DNA from: Pogostemon cablin
Taxonomy: Eukaryota; Streptophyta; Magnoliopsida; Lamiales; Lamiaceae
Direction: 5' to 3'
Length of the DNA: 64,000 bases
Assembly (NCBI GenBank): GCA_023678885.1
Contig: CM042979.1
Location: forward strand, 22,559,513-22,623,512
Both the position numbers and the translations under genes were made by a program. The notes below the pieces were generated by a model. That model did no database searches. It was not told where the DNA came from and worked only from the letters and a program-made list of their open reading frames with translations. Positions 36,558-47,830 of the stretch are shown one piece after another. The stretch's first letter is position 1, and each line of letters opens with the position of its first letter.

Positions 36558-39062
36558 ATTGGATGGTCTCTTGATGATTTGAAAGGTATTAGTCTATCGT
36601 ATTGCATGCATAAGATAAGGTTGTTTGATGAAGCTAAGGGATGTATTCAGAATCAGCGGGGTTAACCCCGCAATTCAAGAAGTGATTAAGAAGCAACTCC
36701 TAACGTGATTAGATGCAGGAATTATATATCCCATTAGTGATAGTCCCCATGTGAGTCCATTGCATGTTGTAGCTAAAAAGGAGGGCATGACTATTGTGAA
36801 AGTTGATGATGGCAAGACTTTAGCCACTAGGATTCCTACGGGATGGCGTGTGTGTACTGATTACAGGAAACTGAATGAAAATACATGCAAGGACCATTTC
36901 CCTCTACCTTTCATGGATCAAATGCTTGAACGTCTAGCAGGGTATGAGTTTTATTATTTCATGGATGGATATTTGGGTTATAATCAAATCATAATTGCAC
37001 CCGAGGATCAGGAAAAGACCACTTTTACTTGCCCATATGGAACCTTTGCTTTTAGAAAGAAGCCCTTTGGATTGTGCAATGTGCCTGCTATATTTCAGCG
37101 CTACATGATAGCCATATTTGATGAGTTGATAGAGAAAATCATGGAGGTGTTTATGGATGATTTTTCTATGTTTGGTTCCTCCTTTGATATTTGTTTGTCT
37201 AACCTATCCACTGTTTTGAAGAGATGTGAAGAAACTAATCTTATCTAGAATTGGGAGAAGTGCCACTTCATGGTGAAATATGGGATTGTTCTTAGTCATC
37301 ATATTTCGGCTAATGGATTGCAGGTTGATAGAGCAAAGGTGGTGACAATTGAGAAGCTTCCACCACCTACTAATGAGAAAGGAGTGCGGTCCTTCCTTGA
37401 ACATGCAGGATTCTATAGAGATTCATCAAAGACTTCTCAAAATACTCCAAGCCCTTATCTCACTAACTTGAAAAGGAAGTTCCTTTTATTTTTGGTGAAG
37501 AATGTCTATCAGTTTTTTAGGTTTTGAAAGAGGCGCTTATTACTGAACCTATCTTGATCACACCAATTGGACTTAGCCATTTGTACTCATGTGTGATGCA
37601 AGTGATTTAGCACTTGGAGTGGTGCTCAGGCAGTTGAGAGAAAAGAAGTTCTGCGCCATCTACTATGCGAGTAAGACTTTTGATGCAGCACAAAAGAACT
37701 ACAATGTCACTGAAAAAAGAGTTTCTAGCTGTTGTGTATGCATTCAACAAGTTTCGACAATATTTGGTTGGCATGAAGACTGTATTGTACACGGATCATT
37801 CTGCGATTTGGTATTTGATGGAGAAGAAGGACGCTAAGCCAAGGATTATCCGATGGATTCTTCTTCTGTAAGAGTTTGATATGGAGATCCGGGATAAGAA
37901 AGGAACGAAGAATGTTTTGGCGGATCACCTATCAAGGTTAGAAACAAGGGAGCATTGTGATGAGCCATTCGAATACATAGAGGATATGTTCCCAGATGAG
38001 AAGATTATGGCAGTGTTTGCTAAAGAAGCAGAGAAAGCTTGTGTCGTAGCTGCTCAAGGAATGGACCCATGGTATGTGGATAACATCAATTACATTACCG
38101 TAGGTAAAATTCCGGAAGATCTCAGTAAGTATCAACTTGCAAAATTTAAGAAGGATGTTGAGACTTTCATATGGTATGATCCATTCGTCTACAAAATTTG
38201 TATGGATTCTATCGTCCGTATATGTGTGCCCGAGATGGAGATGGAGAGTGTTCTTGACTTTTGTCATGTACAACCTAACGGGGGGCATTTTAGAGCTTAA
38301 AAGACGACAGCTAAGGTACTTCAATCTGCTTTATATTGGCCTACCTTGTTTAAAGATTCTGAATCCTATGTAGCGACATGCGATAGATGTCAATGCATGG
38401 GAAACATAAGCAAGAGGAATGAGATGCCACTTCAGCTAAGCATTGTGGTGGACATTTTTTATGTATGGGGAATTGATTTTATGGTGCCGTTTTCCCCATC
38501 TAATGGATTCCTATATATTTTGCTTGACATTGATTATGATTCTAAATGGGTGGAGGCTATTCCCACCCGCATGAATGATGTAAAGACGGTCTTGTCATTC
38601 ATGAAGAACATATTTTTGCATGCTATGGGAAATCGTGCCACTTACCCGTAGAGATTCAGTATAAGTCTTTTTGGGTAGTAAGAAGTTTGAACTTATCCAT
38701 AAAGGAGGTTAAGGACTTCAGGTTGACTCACATCAATCAATTGGATGAGTTTAGAAGTCAAGCTTTTAAGAACTCGGTGATCTATAAGGTGAGAATGAAG
38801 AAATGGCATGATTCAAAGATCACTTTCAAGGAGTTCAATAAAGGAGATAAGGTACCATTCTTTAACTCTCGATTGAAGCTTTTTTGTAGGAAAATTGAAA
38901 TTGAAATGGATGGGACCGTTCATCATACATAGAGCCTGCAGAGGGGAGAGTTTTGAGATTATGGACAAAGACGGAGATATCATAGCGGCGAATGGGCATC
39001 GATTGAAGCACTTTAAGTCACCGGATGATGCTTGTGTTGTCTTTGAAGATACCTTGCATTAA
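36558..39062 (+). pseudogene. Element A pol: RT, RNase H, partial integrase (decayed)
   Basis: Continuation of the polyprotein after the CACTA insertion. RT: DYRKLNENTC (about 36860), then the FMDD active site (about 37152) in a 165-codon open segment (36751-37248) ended by TAG. RNase H: CDAS (about 37592), TDHS (about 37785) and LADHLSR (about 37918), with frame breaks between. Integrase: the zinc-binding N-terminus (CDRCQ near 38380) and the first catalytic Asp (GIDFM near 38472) remain. Near 38625 the sequence jumps into the downstream GRKCHLPVE-like region, so roughly 280 bp with the second Asp and the Glu of the D,D-E triad is deleted. The C-terminal part (38687-39062) ends at TAA. A cannot integrate by itself. 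Confidence 0.9.
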
Positions 39063-39233
39063 AGTGGTACCGTCGTGACTCTCCAACATTAAATATGAGC
39101 ACCTGTTGGGGGACTTACCCTCCTGTTTTATTATTTTATTTATTTAGTGTGCGTAAGAAATTTTTATATTTGCGGTGCTAACTAATCGGCAATTACATCT
39201 CTTTGAAAACTTAGTTTCGACTATGATTCTACT

Positions 39234-39245
39234 ATTTTTGGGGGG
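39234..39245 (+). other. Internal polypurine-like site of element A
   Basis: ATTTTTGGGGGG followed by TGTGATG after the end of pol, in the position of the AAGTTTGGGGG sites at 46695 (C) and 55259 (B). It is a mutated counterpart. Confidence 0.4.
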
Positions 39246-39552
39246 TGTGATGTTCTTACCTCATTGTAGCACTAAGATTATAATCTTTTCTTAGTAACGT
39301 GTGCTAGGAGAGTTGATTTTTTGCAGTATATTAAAACTTTTACCAATTTTGATGTATCAATTTTTTGTAATTTACCTAGTGTTCAGTGGGTTTTTCATTT
39401 ATAGTGTGAGCGGAGTTATATACACTTAACTTTAAAGTCTAATTAGTGGTTCTCTAATAAGTATTTTGACTTGATATGATGATTAATGTTGTTTTTTAGT
39501 CTGAGTTTTACAGGGGATGATGAAATCACGAGAAAACAGAGTATCAGAAGGA

Positions 39553-39830
39553 CGCTTGACCAAAAATGTGCCACTCGACCAAGTCATGAAGGTCGAGCAG
39601 ACTACTGCAAGGTGTATCTTGGAGTTTTCAGAATACAGAGGTCCCGCTCGACCAACTGAATGTCGCTTGACCAGAACATCTTGGTCGAGTAAGATGTCGA
39701 GCGGAGTACAGAGGCTGATTCAGATTACACAGCCAACGCTCAACCAAGTAAAGAACCAAATAGCTCGACCCAAGTGGAATAGCAAAATCGCGAATATAAG
39801 TTCGACCATTTCTCGCCATTTATTTTCGAG
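39553..39830 (+). repeat. Element A palindromic-word array, third-ORF leader
   Basis: Words such as GCTTGACCA, ACTCGACCA, GGTCGAGC, CGCTCGACC and GCTCGACCC recur to 39830 with diverged spacing. The array precedes the ATG of the predicted third-ORF first exon (39989) by about 160 bp, and an open frame runs through it (39517-40047). Confidence 0.7.
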
Positions 39831-40795
39831 CAACCACCCCGAACGGTACGATTCTTACTCTGATCCCTTAGAACACTTTTTTACCAAAACCACACACATT
39901 CCACATCAAAATTTGGAGATTCAAGTCAAATTTTGGGACTTTCTTCTCAACTTCGAGTTGTTGTTCTTCGTCACCTTCATGCACCCATGGCTGGAGACAA
40001 AGGTATGTTTTCTCAACTCATTACCCTTGAATCAGAGTGTGCTTTGATTAGTTTGAATGTGTAAGTTGATTAAGCATGTGCTTGGTTTGAATTATGATAT
40101 GAAATTGGGTGTTTTTGTTGAAATTTTATATGAGTTGCATGGGTTCAATTTACATTAGATTGATGGAATTTTTTGAAATTGATGATGCATATGTCACGGG
40201 CTTGAGTTTAATTGACTAATTTTCGTATGGGCTCATTGATTTTGAGTGACGTTGGTGATGAATTTGAAGTGTGGAATAGTGTCGATGCTTAGGATTGAGT
40301 TGGATAAACCCTTTCTCGAGCAACCACCCCGAACGGAAATTCTTACTCTAATCACTTAGAACACTTTTCTTTACCTAAACCACACACATTCCACATCAAA
40401 ATTTGGAGATTCAAGTCAAATTTTGGGGCTTTCTTCTCAACTTCGAGTTGTTGATCTTCGTCACCTTCATGCACCCATGGCTGGAGACAAAGGTATATTT
40501 TCTCAACTCATTACCCTAGAATTGGAGTGTACTTTGATTAGTTTGAATAAGTAAGTTGATTAAGCATGTTCTTGGTTTGAATTATGATATGAAATTGGGT
40601 GTTCTTGTTGAAATTTTATATGAGTTGCATGAGTTCAATTTACGTTGGATTGATGGAATTTGTGAAATTGATGATAAATATGTCACGGGCTTGAGTTTAA
40701 TTGACTAATTTTCATATGGGCTCGTTGATTTTGAGTGATGTTGGTGATGAATTTGAAGTGTAGAATAATGTCGATGCTTAGGATTGAGTTGGAAA
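39826..40795 (+). repeat. Tandem duplication of the third-ORF leader and first exon in element A
   Basis: The segment starting TCGAGCAACCACCCCGAACGG at about 39826 is repeated from about 40316 with a period of 490 bp. Both copies contain the short first exon (ATG-GCTGGAGACAAAG) and its GT donor. Identity is high, so the duplication is recent relative to other damage or arose late. It does not exist in B. Confidence 0.85.
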
Positions 40796-42505
40796 TTTTA
40801 AAATTCTTTTTGGAAATACTAGTGAAGCATGTTGGTATTTTGATCCCTTTGTTGATACTTAGAGACTTATAATGTTGATTTTCCATGATTTCATGTGTCA
40901 AGTTAATCGTATTATTGGTTATGCATGTGAGATTGTGGCGGAATTGAGTTTAAATTATTGACCATATTATTTGAAGTCTTGAGTAGGATTTATGTGATAA
41001 TAAGTCCTAGGATTGGTATACTTTGCCTATGTTTTGCATTAAAGTATAATTCTTGTAGGTGAAGGCATTGCTTCTTGTTCGAAGAGAAAGGACAGTAGAA
41101 TACCAAAGAAATGAGGAACAGGTAAGAAAAGTAAGAAAATGGGAAGATGCCATTGGATTTTGGGCTGAAAATACCAGATTAGGATGAGAAGAAAGAGCTT
41201 TGGGGAGCGATTTCAAGGAAGATTGCTCGGACTCGATACCAGGATGTTTAACCAATTGGGAATCAGTAGATTCATAGATTTGAAGAGGGAGACGTACTTC
41301 CACATCACATCGGAGATGCTGTGTACTCTAGAGGTGATTAGGGAGGATTCTGTTCTTCCTACATAGGCATGGTTCTGACTTGGAGGTGAGTTTAGATATA
41401 TGTATACTAGTGAGTTTAATTAGATGTTTAGATGCCCGGAGGATGCACCTACACATGAGGACAAAGGCTTTGTGGCTGATAAGTTTTGGAGATTAATCAC
41501 GGGTTTGCAAGGGGCTTATGATCCACAACAATCAAGGGCTGCTTTCATTCAGAATCCAGTGATCGCATACATGGATATGATAATCGGAAACACCATCTTT
41601 ACCCGAGATGAGGGCTGCGTATTCTGAGATGAGAGTTATACGTCCTTTGGTGTATGATGAATGGGATCCACTTCAACCTAGGGGCTTATGTTTTGCAGCA
41701 ATTGTATTGGTTCGCTACACACACATTTCAGAAAGTGAACATTGGAGGATTGATCACACCATTGGCCGAGCATTACAATGTGGATCTGTCTATACATCAG
41801 CCAGTGATTGGTGAGCCAAATCTGATTCTTTCAGCATGTGTTAGGATGAACTTGGCTCGACATGAAGATGGTGTATGGATGTTCATCTGAGGGATGAATC
41901 AAATTTCATTTCAAATGCCCTTTTCTCTCATTGACCTTACTACGGTTCAGGTCAATGCAAATTTATTGATGAACACTCCTCCCTACATCACGATCTCTAC
42001 TACTTGTTGTGCTAAGGGAGATTGGATAACCTTGGTAGATATGCACCTTGAAGGTGTGTATCTCGACTTGGATATGATTTTAGTGGGTGAGCCAGAGGAG
42101 TTGAGGAGTACGAGCCACAACAACAGCAGTATGGACAGCAACAGCCGCCACCATTTGAGCATCCGATACCTGATGTGCATATAGAGATGCCTCACGACTT
42201 TCCGGAGATAGGAATTCCTCCAATGTAGCCGCCACCACAGCCACAACAATTGCAGCAACATGATTTCTGGCAGGCTCAGGAACACTTTTATAGAGACCAA
42301 TTCAGGATGATGAATGAGCATTTTGCCATGTTGAATATGAATCTGCAGGAGACGAATCGCCAGCTTGCTTTTGCGAACACGAACTATGCTGCACTAAATC
42401 TGAGGTATGATGCTATAGATCGAAGGTTGGGAGAGATGAATGAGAACTACGAGGCACTTGATAGAAAGGTCATAGTTTTATCAGGGACTTTGATGATTGG
42501 CACAA
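39989..42505 (+). pseudogene. Element A third ORF (env-position, plant transposon-protein domain), truncated by element C
   Basis: A short first exon (ATG at about 39989, copy at about 40479) is followed by GTATGTT or GTATATT donors; the acceptor is the TTGTAG near 41059. The exon 2 protein matches that of B in RMFNQLGISRFIDLKRETYFH (41.24-41.3 kb), the FNLGAYVLQQLYWFATHTFQKVNIGGLI region (41.67-41.76 kb) and the coiled region QETNRQLAFANTNYAALN (42.35-42.4 kb). In-frame stops occur (41364 and 41388). The coding region is cut at 42505 by the LTR of element C, so its end lies beyond the window. Its function in the Athila lineage is unknown. Confidence 0.7.
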
Positions 42506-43065
42506 TGATAAGAGTGAAAATAAGCGTATTATAGTGTCTAATTTAACACTTTCTTGATTGGAATTGTTGTCATATATTAGTACAAGTGTCTTATATTCAA
42601 TATATGTGAAAAAAAGGTGCACTTGAGGTGTTTATTGTGTTATAGGTGGAAAAAGGATCAAAAGTGCAAAGTTGGAGAAAAGGTGCAATTTGTACAATGA
42701 TGCTGAAAAACACACGTCCAAATTGTGTAATTTTCTGTATTTGTGTGGAGCTCTGAATTGGAAGTGTGATATATGGTTGGAAATCCACAGAAGATAGGGT
42801 CATTTTGGCTTAAAGAACACCCCAATTGGATTCCAAACGAGAAAGTTATTATCAAAGTGGTGATGTCGTGCGAGCTGTGCTGAATAGAACAACTGTGTTA
42901 TTTTGCATGGCACGTTACACCTTCAAATCTTGGATTTTTCTTGACTTCTTTATATGGATAGAAATCCAAGGAAGAGAGGATCGCGTGAGCGTAAGCATCA
43001 CTCAAATCGAAGCTCAGATGTGGAAGTTATACATGAAATGGTGGGACTGTGCAAGCTGCTTCAGA

Positions 43066-43205
43066 CCAGTTCGACCATGACTAGTGGTCGAACCACTGGT
43101 TCGACCAAGCTATTTTGGTCGAATCATATGCCTGAAGTGTGTTAAAATATCAATTTCGATTCGACCATGGTTCGACCATGCCCTAGGTTGAACCCTATGT
43201 CGAAC
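43066..43205 (+). repeat. Element C palindromic-word array in U3, 5' LTR
   Basis: GGTTCGACCA and TGGTCGAA(C/T) words in forward-forward/reverse order: for example AGTTCGACCA, TGGTCGAACC, GGTTCGACCA, TGGTCGAATC, then a second set GATTCGACCATGGTTCGACC followed by reverse words. It ends about 107 bp before the TATA box. Confidence 0.8.
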
Positions 43206-43311
43206 CACATCCCTAAATAGTGCCGGATTCGTATTTTTACACCCAAAGTGCGTGTTTTTACATATTTTTCAAGAAAAAGCTCATCCTAGGTCCATAAGGA
43301 GAGCTTACAAG

Positions 43312-43318
43312 TATAAAA
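43312..43318 (+). promoter_or_regulatory. TATA box of element C 5' LTR
   Basis: TATAAAA within ACAAGTATAAAAGGGG, the same context as in the other C LTR (63111) and in B (ACAAGTATAAAAGAAG). Confidence 0.7.
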
Positions 43319-44343
43319 GGGGATGTAGATCACACCAAGAATTGGATACAACATAACACAATCATCCTACACCCCACAAGGGGGGTTCACCCCACAACCA
43401 TCATCCATCCATCACTTTGAAGATTCGTCTGTGGAATCATGAGGAGAACTAAGAGGAGGATTCAAGATGGAGAAGGACGCGACGACTCCTGCATCTAGGT
43501 TTTATTTCATTTTCTAATTTATCTTATAATTTTCCAAATATCCGGGTAAGATCTATCCAACACCCATGATTGTTCTTCATAACATCATGGGCTAGAGCCT
43601 TTTTGGTAGAACTAGGGTTGTGAGGTTTTTACAAATTAATTGAACTTTCGTGTGTAAACTCCGTATAACACTGCTTGTGGATTTATTTTATATAAGACTA
43701 TGCTTTTTAAATCCATATTCACGATCGTTTTATGCATCTTCAATTGGTAGATAAAGTCTAAATATATATCTTGGTTGTTGATTGAGTGCGTTCACCGCTG
43801 AACAGGATTCTATGTTATGATTCTAAGTGAGGGGACTCCGAAACTTCATTAGAACTATCATATATGAATACTTATTAATTGAATTGAATTCGAGTTATTA
43901 AGTAGGATAAAGAGGATAATTTTATAGTACCTATAAAGGGAGATCATATTGGGTTAGAGTACCAGGGAAATAATTGATACTGATAGTACCTAGAAAGGGG
44001 GGGTGGAATTATATCTCATGCTCCAAGGTTATTCACATGTGTAACACACATGTTTACTTGTGTCTATAGAGTAGATATGCATAGTTTAGTGATGCGTCCA
44101 TATTTCACAAGGCAGAGTCGGACATCAATACACGGAAGGGAAATTAATGAGGGAAACAGGATTATCCTATAGCTACCTATTCTCCTACTTGATCCACTTC
44201 CGTATTTTCCTAGTTCCCAATTTATTTTATTTGTTATTTTAATTCATTGTTTAGTAGTTTATAATAAATTCACAACTTTATTGCCAATTCGTCTAAATTA
44301 ATTTAGTAAATAATTAAATTGATAATACGCCGCATCAAGTTCT

Positions 44344-44361
44344 TGGCGTTTTTGTCGGGGA
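44344..44361 (+). other. Element C primer-binding site (degenerate tRNA-Asp type)
   Basis: TGGCGTTTTTGTCGGGGA resembles the tRNA-Asp complement seen in B with three extra substitutions, all C to T or equivalent. Confidence 0.65.
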
Positions 44362-44509
44362 CGACTATTATTATTAGTTTATTATTTCTAGTTTGATTAA
44401 GACTTCTATTTGTGATTATTTATTTCTATCTAATCTTAAATTTTTCTGAGGTACTTGTACACTAGGAAAAGGAGAGGAAGAAAAGAAGGAATAACACATT
44501 GAGATAAAC

Positions 44510-46503
44510 ATGGCCGGAGCAAGGCAAAATCCGGATAATGTTGCCATACGTGAAATTTTCACAAACTATGGGATTGGCAACATGGGGTTGATAGGAGCAA
44601 GGGGGAAGATGATGATTTTCAGATAAATCCTGCTCTTATTAGTATGGTAGAGATGAATCCCTTTTCTGAAGGTTGTTTTGAAGATCCATATCAGCATCTC
44701 CAAAAATTTCCTGGTTATGCAAATACTCAAAAGGGTGCTGGAGCTAATGATCATACTAGGCGGATCGCCCTATTCAAGTTCTCTTTGATTGATGGAGCGG
44801 AAGCTTGGTATGAGACTCTTGATGCCACAGATTGCACTACATGGGACCAAATGCAGCAAAGGTTCTTAGAGAGATACATGCCACCCTCTAAGGTGTTTAG
44901 GATGAGACAAGAGATCACCCAATTTATTATGAATTAGGGTGAGAAATTTCATGAGGCGTGGGATAGGTTTAAAGACATGCTCAGGAGGTGTCCAAAGCAT
45001 GGGATACCTAAGGCTGAGTACATAAGCATCTTCTACTATGGATTAGATTGTGAGTCGCGTATTCTTATTGATGCATCATCAGGAAGAGCCCTGTTATCGA
45101 AGACAGCACTTGAAGTAGAAAAGTTATTTGAAGACAACTCTATGAATTCACGTGACTGGCCTATGGAGAGAGTTAGAGGATCTTATGTACTTGGTAAGGT
45201 ACACAGTTTGAACATCAAACGGTGAAGCCGAATAGGGATGATGAGATCGTCTCTAGTCTAGCTAACATCAACAAGCTACTAGAAGTTGACACTAAGGGGG
45301 CCTAGTATGAAGCATCACAAAGTGAAGAGTGTTGAAGATACCTTCAATCGATACATGGCTAAGAATGATGCAAGAGTTGATCGTTTTGATGTTTCTATTA
45401 ATGCTAAACATGCAAATTTATCTAAGCAGTTGAAGGACCTTACTTTGATGATGGGGCAGATGACTGGGAACGTGAATCAATTGGCACAAACATTGGAGAA
45501 AGGAATGTTCCTATCTCAAGGCATAGTGAACCCGAAAGACTGCGAAGCCATCACGTTAAGGTCTGGAACATAGTATGAGGGACCGATGATGCCATAAATA
45601 ATTTTGGAAGCTCCAGGAGCATGATTCGACCTCGATTCGACCAAGCCAATAGGTCGAATCACATCATGGAGGTCGAACCAAGCACCTGGGCAACCTTTGG
45701 AGCATCTAGACGTCTGGTTTGACCACGACCATCATGGTTCGGCCACGACCATCATGGTTTGACTAACCTAGTTGGTCAAACCATGGTCGAACCAGCCTGT
45801 TAGCGACCCCTTGTTTTATATAATGTGTGATTCGACCACGTCAAGAATGGTTCAACTAGCCCTGTTGTCGAACCATGGTCAAACCACCCTGTGAGGAGCG
45901 CTCTGTTTTGTCTAAAGCACGGTTCGACCACGATCACCATGGTTTGACCAGCCCTATTGGTCAAACTGTGGTCGAACCGACCTATCCAGTGGAGAACGCA
46001 CATTTTGAAGCTCAGTTCGACCACTACCACCAGGTTCGACCAGCACTCATGGTCGAACTGTGGTCGAACAATCTCATCCTATACTATTTTTCATGCTGAA
46101 TGCTATACCTGATGTTCAGAGTACTCCAGTACCATTACATGAGCAGAATACTGAGCTTATAGTTGAGAAGAAGTGGGAAAGAATAAAGAGGTTGAGAGCC
46201 GAAAAGCTTAGACTGCAGATGGACAATGAAGATGTGGTTTTCTCTTTTGATCAAGCAATAAAGATGTCCATGGAAACTCAATCATGCAAGAGCATAGATG
46301 TGATTTCTAACTTATTTAATCTTGATTTTTCTAAGACAGATGATTCTAAATTTAAGTGGAAGATTGAAAAGGAGGTGTCTAGACAGCCGTGGGAGGAAGA
46401 AAATTATGAGGATCATATTTCTGTAATCAAGAAAGGTGAGGTGTTGAGTGTAGACAAGAAGAGGGAAAGAAAGTATTTGAAGGTGAGGATGACTGTCCTC
46501 TAA
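44510..46503 (+). pseudogene. Element C gag with most of pol deleted
   Basis: A reading frame starts at ATG 44510 within what corresponds to the middle of B's gag N-terminus (AARQNPDNVAI-like), so C lacks the first 70 or so codons. Gag motifs follow: ISMVEMNPFSEG, TWDQMQQRFLERYMP, a stop at 44935, FYYGLDCESR, then a gap that removes the Q-rich linker (near 45285), and LSKQLKDLTLMMGQ. The array 45623-46073 follows. After it, the frame jumps at about 46205 from the gag-protease linker to a protease C-terminal segment (LRLQMDNEDVVFSFDQAI), then from about 46311 to 46503 to sequence not present in A or B. RT, RNase H and integrase are absent, so C is a non-autonomous deletion derivative. Confidence 0.8.
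45623..46073 (+). repeat. Element C palindromic-word array, gag-protease position
   Basis: Five modules start at 45623, 45716, 45829, 45921 and 46014, giving steps of 93, 113, 92 and 93 bp. The 113-bp step contains a 20-bp internal duplication. Words are G(G/A)TTCGACCA and TGGTCGAACC, with several TTTGACC and GGTCAAACC variants, which are single transitions at the CpG. Confidence 0.85.
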
Positions 46504-47147
46504 TCTAGTAGTCTACAAAGCGGTATTCCATCGTGACTCTCCGACGTTAAATATGAGCACCTGTTGGGGCTCGTTCCTTTCGTTTTATTGCTTTATTATT
46601 TCTTTCGTGTGTGTAAGAAATTTTTATATTTAAGGTGCTCACTAATCGGCAATTACATCTCTTTTCAAACTTAGTTTTGACTTACGTTTCTACTAAGTTT
46701 GGGGGTGTGATCTTATTACCTCATTGAAGTACCAAGAGTACAATCTTTTCTTTATAATGTTTGCTAGGGGAGTTGATTTTTGTGGTATGTTGAAACTTTA
46801 ATCGGTTTTGATGTGTCAATTTTTTTCAATTTGCCTAGTGTTCAGTGGTGTTTCTAGTGTGTGGAGTCGATTAGATAGTCAATTGATTCTTTCTTCTAGT
46901 TCTCCTATTTTATTATTGATGAATCCTATGATGATGAGGTGTGTTGAGTTTTGATAATAGAAGAAGGTAAAAGAGTGGCATGATGATCGATTTGAACAAC
47001 TCGAGGAGCTCATGCATACGTTGAAAGAAAAAATCAGGTGCCCTCGCTTCTATTTTCTAATTTTTATGTGTGCTTTAAATTCATGGAGTGGAAGGATTGA
47101 GTTTATGGTTGTGATACACATGAGCTTATATTTTTAAATTATGCTTG
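46504..47147 (+). other. Element C region after pol
   Basis: Begins with the conserved post-pol phrase CGTGACTCTCCGACGTTAAA that also follows pol in A and B, then contains the PPT-like site at 46695 and a short coding-like scrap (46970-47035, KRVA-type, with GAGGAGCTCATGCATACG). No third ORF remains. It is cut at 47147 by element B and resumes at 61149. Confidence 0.6.
46695..46705 (+). other. Internal polypurine-like site of element C
   Basis: AAGTTTGGGGG, identical to the tract next to the 3' LTR of B (59463). Sited after pol as in B. Confidence 0.5.
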
Positions 47148-47152
47148 AAATT
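47148..47152. repeat. Element B target-site duplication, left
   Basis: AAATT, repeated at 61144-61148 directly after the right LTR. Confidence 0.9.
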
Positions 47153-47371
47153 TGATGAGTGAGTAAATTCACAAGTTTGACACCATGTTTTGTGCTAGTT
47201 TTGGAGAGTTTTGATGTGGAAATAGGTGGAAAACCTATATATATTGTGAATTAGCATGAATCAGGTATTAGTAGAGCTATTTGAGTGGTTTTCATAGCGA
47301 AAATGGAGTGGAAGTGCCAAGAATCAAAGAGACAAAGTCGAGACCATGCGAACCGTCAAGAAAAGAGGTGG

Positions 47372-47733
47372 GTTCGACCTGTTGGAGGAGGGTTCGACCT
47401 CTCCAGCAAGTCGAACCAGGGTTGGAGAAGTGTAGGAAGTAGGTTCGACCACGACTCGAGGGGTTCGACCTGTTCATCAGGTCAAACCATGGTCGAACTA
47501 GTTCGTGAGAAGCTGGGTTCAACCACGACATTGGGAGTTCGACCTGACAGTTGGCCGAACCAAGAGCAGAAATTGTCCAGTGATGAGGTTCGACCTGGGG
47601 TTCGACCAAGTCCTGAGAGGTTTGACATGTTCAAGAGGTCGAACCAGTGCAGAATTCTTCCAGTAGCTGGGTTCGACTTGGGGTTCGACCTGTGGCCAGT
47701 GGTTCGACCTGTTTGACGAGGTCGAACCTACGT
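47372..47733 (+). repeat. Element B palindromic-word array in U3, 5' LTR
   Basis: Roughly five modules of GGTTCGACC words and GGTCGAACC complements, spaced about 65-85 bp, running to 47733. Many are damaged by single transitions relative to the other LTR (for example TTCAACC at 47518 against TTCGACC). It ends about 90 bp before the TATA box. The plus strand is open through it (47285-47716). Confidence 0.85.
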
Positions 47734-47823
47734 GCGGAAACTTACCTTATCCGGATTTTCGAGGCCAAAACGCGTGGGATCACTTAAAAAGCCCATTCCA
47801 AGCCCTAGAGACGTGATTACAAG

Positions 47824-47830
47824 TATAAAA
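47824..47830 (+). promoter_or_regulatory. TATA box of element B 5' LTR
   Basis: TATAAAA in ACAAGTATAAAAGAAG, conserved in position with the A and C LTRs and with the right LTR (60147). Confidence 0.7.

Larger units (their letters stand above)
42506..44342 (+). mobile_element. Element C, 5' LTR (Athila-type)
   Basis: Begins TGATAAGAGTGAAAATAAGCG and ends just before the PBS at 44344; the exact end is uncertain by about 5 bp. The second copy begins at 62337 (TGATAAGAGTGAAAACAAGCG). The first 165 bp of the two copies differ at about 14 positions by eye, so C is clearly older than B, which sits inside it. U3 carries a TCGACC array (43066-43205), and the TATA box is at 43312. The candidate left TSD is CACAA (42501-42505). 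Confidence 0.85.

Noticed and set aside
42501..42505. A complete target-site duplication for element C
   Set aside because: Only the left copy CACAA is visible; the partner lies beyond 64 kb, so the TSD is a prediction.
47372..47733. tRNA or tRNA-like genes because of repeated GGTTCGA
   Set aside because: No cloverleaf, no A box and no acceptor stem could be built around any copy; GGTTCGA is followed by CC within a repeated non-tRNA module.
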